DNA from: Candidatus Iainarchaeum sp.
Lineage (GTDB): Archaea > B1Sed10-29 > WALL01
Assembly: GCA_023129115.1 (NCBI GenBank)
Contig: JAGMCR010000011.1
Span: 1 to 64,000, forward strand
Length of the DNA stretch: 64,000 bases
Direction: 5' to 3'
Shown: positions 63,375 to 64,000 of the stretch, piece by piece
Numbering within the stretch: position 1 is the first letter of the stretch
Layout of the letters: each line of letters opens with the position of its first letter
Notes under the pieces: model-generated
Seen by the model: the letters and a program-made list of their open reading frames with translations, nothing else
Told to the model about the DNA's origin: nothing
The model's database searches: none
Translations under genes and position numbers: made by a program

Positions 63375-63623
63375 CCGGTCCTTCTGGATGTTTTTTTCCG
63401 CCCACGCCTGGCGTTCCTTGCGAGTCATTCTTTTTATTGGCTTGACGCTCCCCTTCAACTTCTCAAGCTTGCGGATGGCGACCATGGTCTCGTATTCCTC
63501 GTTCATCCGGCGAATGCTTTCCCTCACGTATTCTTGGACATTGCTGAACCCGAACTCATTGGCAAGGGCCTTTGCTTCCTTGTAGGCCAGGTCAGGAATG
63601 CGCAAGTGCACCATCTTCCCCAT
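63342..63623 (-). CDS. Ribbon-helix-helix antitoxin-like protein, 93 aa
   Basis: The N-terminal MGKMVHLRIPDLAYKEAKAL and FSNVQEYVRESIRRMNEEYE form the ribbon-helix-helix fold typical of VapB/CopG regulators. A Lys/Arg-rich C-terminal tail (KRMTRKERQAWAEK) would wrap a toxin. It is convergent with and overlaps vapC by 33 bases, so the pair is not an ordinary operon. An ATACC/GGTAT palindrome lies just upstream, a likely autoregulatory site. Confidence 0.75.
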   Translation of the reverse strand: MGKMVHLRIPDLAYKEAKALANEFGFSNVQEYVRESIRRMNEEYETMVAIRKLEKLKGSVKPIKRMTRKERQAWAEKNIQKDRSDIFRKYGLE

Positions 63624-63634
63624 GATACTATTTG

Positions 63635-63649
63635 ATACCTAATTGGTAT
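63635..63649. promoter_or_regulatory. Operator-like palindrome of the RHH gene
   Basis: ATACC-TAATT-GGTAT, with extra GATAC copies at 63624 and 63634, lies 12-26 bp before the RHH start. It overlaps the TATA-like CATAAATACC read on the minus strand. Confidence 0.45.
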
Positions 63650-63679
63650 TTATGCGTATTGGTGGTGGGGGGGCATTAA

Positions 63680-63757
63680 ACAACCCTTTTTCTGTTACAG
63701 GGGGTTAGCAGGCAAGCTAACCCCCTGAACGGCGGAAAAGCGTTGATGGAAAAAAGG
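63680..63757 (+). repeat. Hairpin repeat, copy C
   Basis: ACAACCCTTTTTCTGTTACA, a 12-bp perfect stem CAGGGGGTTAGC/GCTAACCCCCTG (63698-63727), then AACGGCGGAAAAGCGTTGAT and GGAAAAAAGGG. This is the most complete copy. It ends seven bases before a TATA box. Confidence 0.7.
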
Positions 63758-63763
63758 GAGCGA

Positions 63764-63776
63764 CATTTATATACTC
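63764..63776 (+). promoter_or_regulatory. TATA box of the secreted-protein gene at 63797
   Basis: CATTTATATACTC is centred 27 bp before the ATG, leaderless. Confidence 0.6.
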
Positions 63777-63796
63777 TCTAATGGTATAATCCTAGT

Positions 63797-64000
63797 ATGG
63801 ATAGGGCGTCCGCTGTGTTCATCGCGTTCCTCCTAATGTTCTCGCTGCTCACGCCATACACTGTGATGGCGCAGGAGAACGGCGGCGAAGAAGTGCCGGT
63901 GGCAGTGGTCATCCCTGCGAACGCGACTGGCTTCTGCCCGATTGGCCAGGCGCTTGAGGTCGTGAGCCTCGACTACCGCCAGGCCACTGCGCTGCAGGGC
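63797..64000 (+). CDS. Secreted protein, partial (runs off the window)
   Basis: The first 68 codons of a gene. MDRASAVFIAFLLMFSLLTP and YTVMA form a signal peptide with a likely cut before QEN. The mature start is acidic (ENGGEEVPV) and then contains a Cys (GFCPIGQA). The family is not recognisable from this fragment. It has a TATA box at -27 and lies just behind repeat copy C. Confidence 0.65.
   Translation, partial: MDRASAVFIAFLLMFSLLTPYTVMAQENGGEEVPVAVVIPANATGFCPIGQALEVVSLDYRQATALQG

Noticed and set aside
1-64000. CRISPR array, rRNA or a replication origin.
   Set aside because: No regularly spaced repeats with unique spacers, no rRNA-like sequence and no origin-box cluster were seen. The four hairpin repeats are far apart.

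Overview
This window is archaeal chromosomal DNA. The evidence is a family-B DNA polymerase with an intein in the YGDTDS motif, a type II methionine aminopeptidase, TATA boxes about 26 bp before start codons (often leaderless, otherwise with a short GGTG/GAGG Shine-Dalgarno), class III (archaellin-type) prepilin peptides, an archaeosortase-like enzyme and TadA/TadC-type pilus motor proteins. The lineage cannot be fixed from sequence alone. Tightly packed genes, many small orphan proteins and very large surface proteins would fit an uncultivated, possibly DPANN-like archaeon, but that is inference.

Layout. 1-9.2 kb: a small orphan gene, a membrane protein coupled to map, small basic proteins, polB with its intein, and two coiled-coil genes flanking a HerA-like protein without a visible P-loop. 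9.14-11.64 kb: a MNT/HEPN toxin-antitoxin module flanked by direct copies of the 3' end of the neighbouring gene and split by a TnpB (IS605/IS1341-type) element. 11.7-13.6 kb: an ADP-ribosyltransferase-like protein and a membrane-anchored Cys-rich surface protein. 13.7-16.6 kb: an operon of eight very small membrane proteins, including tandem paralogues. 17-50.6 kb: four giant (2466-2807 aa) single-pass surface proteins in a row on the minus strand. They share one N-terminal membrane anchor and collinear Ig-like domains but have different C-terminal ends. The last one may gain a lectin-like domain by -1 frameshifting at CCCTTTA, and a 128-aa stub with the same anchor follows it. 50.7-62.9 kb: a large prepilin-like protein, the archaeosortase-like enzyme, the secretion ATPase, its TadC-like membrane partner and seven more prepilin-like proteins, interrupted by a Panacea/RelE-like toxin-antitoxin pair. 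63-64 kb: a PIN toxin, a convergent RHH antitoxin and the start of a secreted protein.

Taken together, roughly 13-63 kb reads as one cell-surface programme: a type IV pilus-like machine, many pilin-like subunits, a sorting enzyme, giant anchored adhesin-like proteins and an uncharacterised small-membrane-protein complex. The link between these parts is inferred from proximity, shared signals and shared promoter style. A family of hairpin repeats (four copies here) sits in intergenic regions and is a separate novelty candidate.
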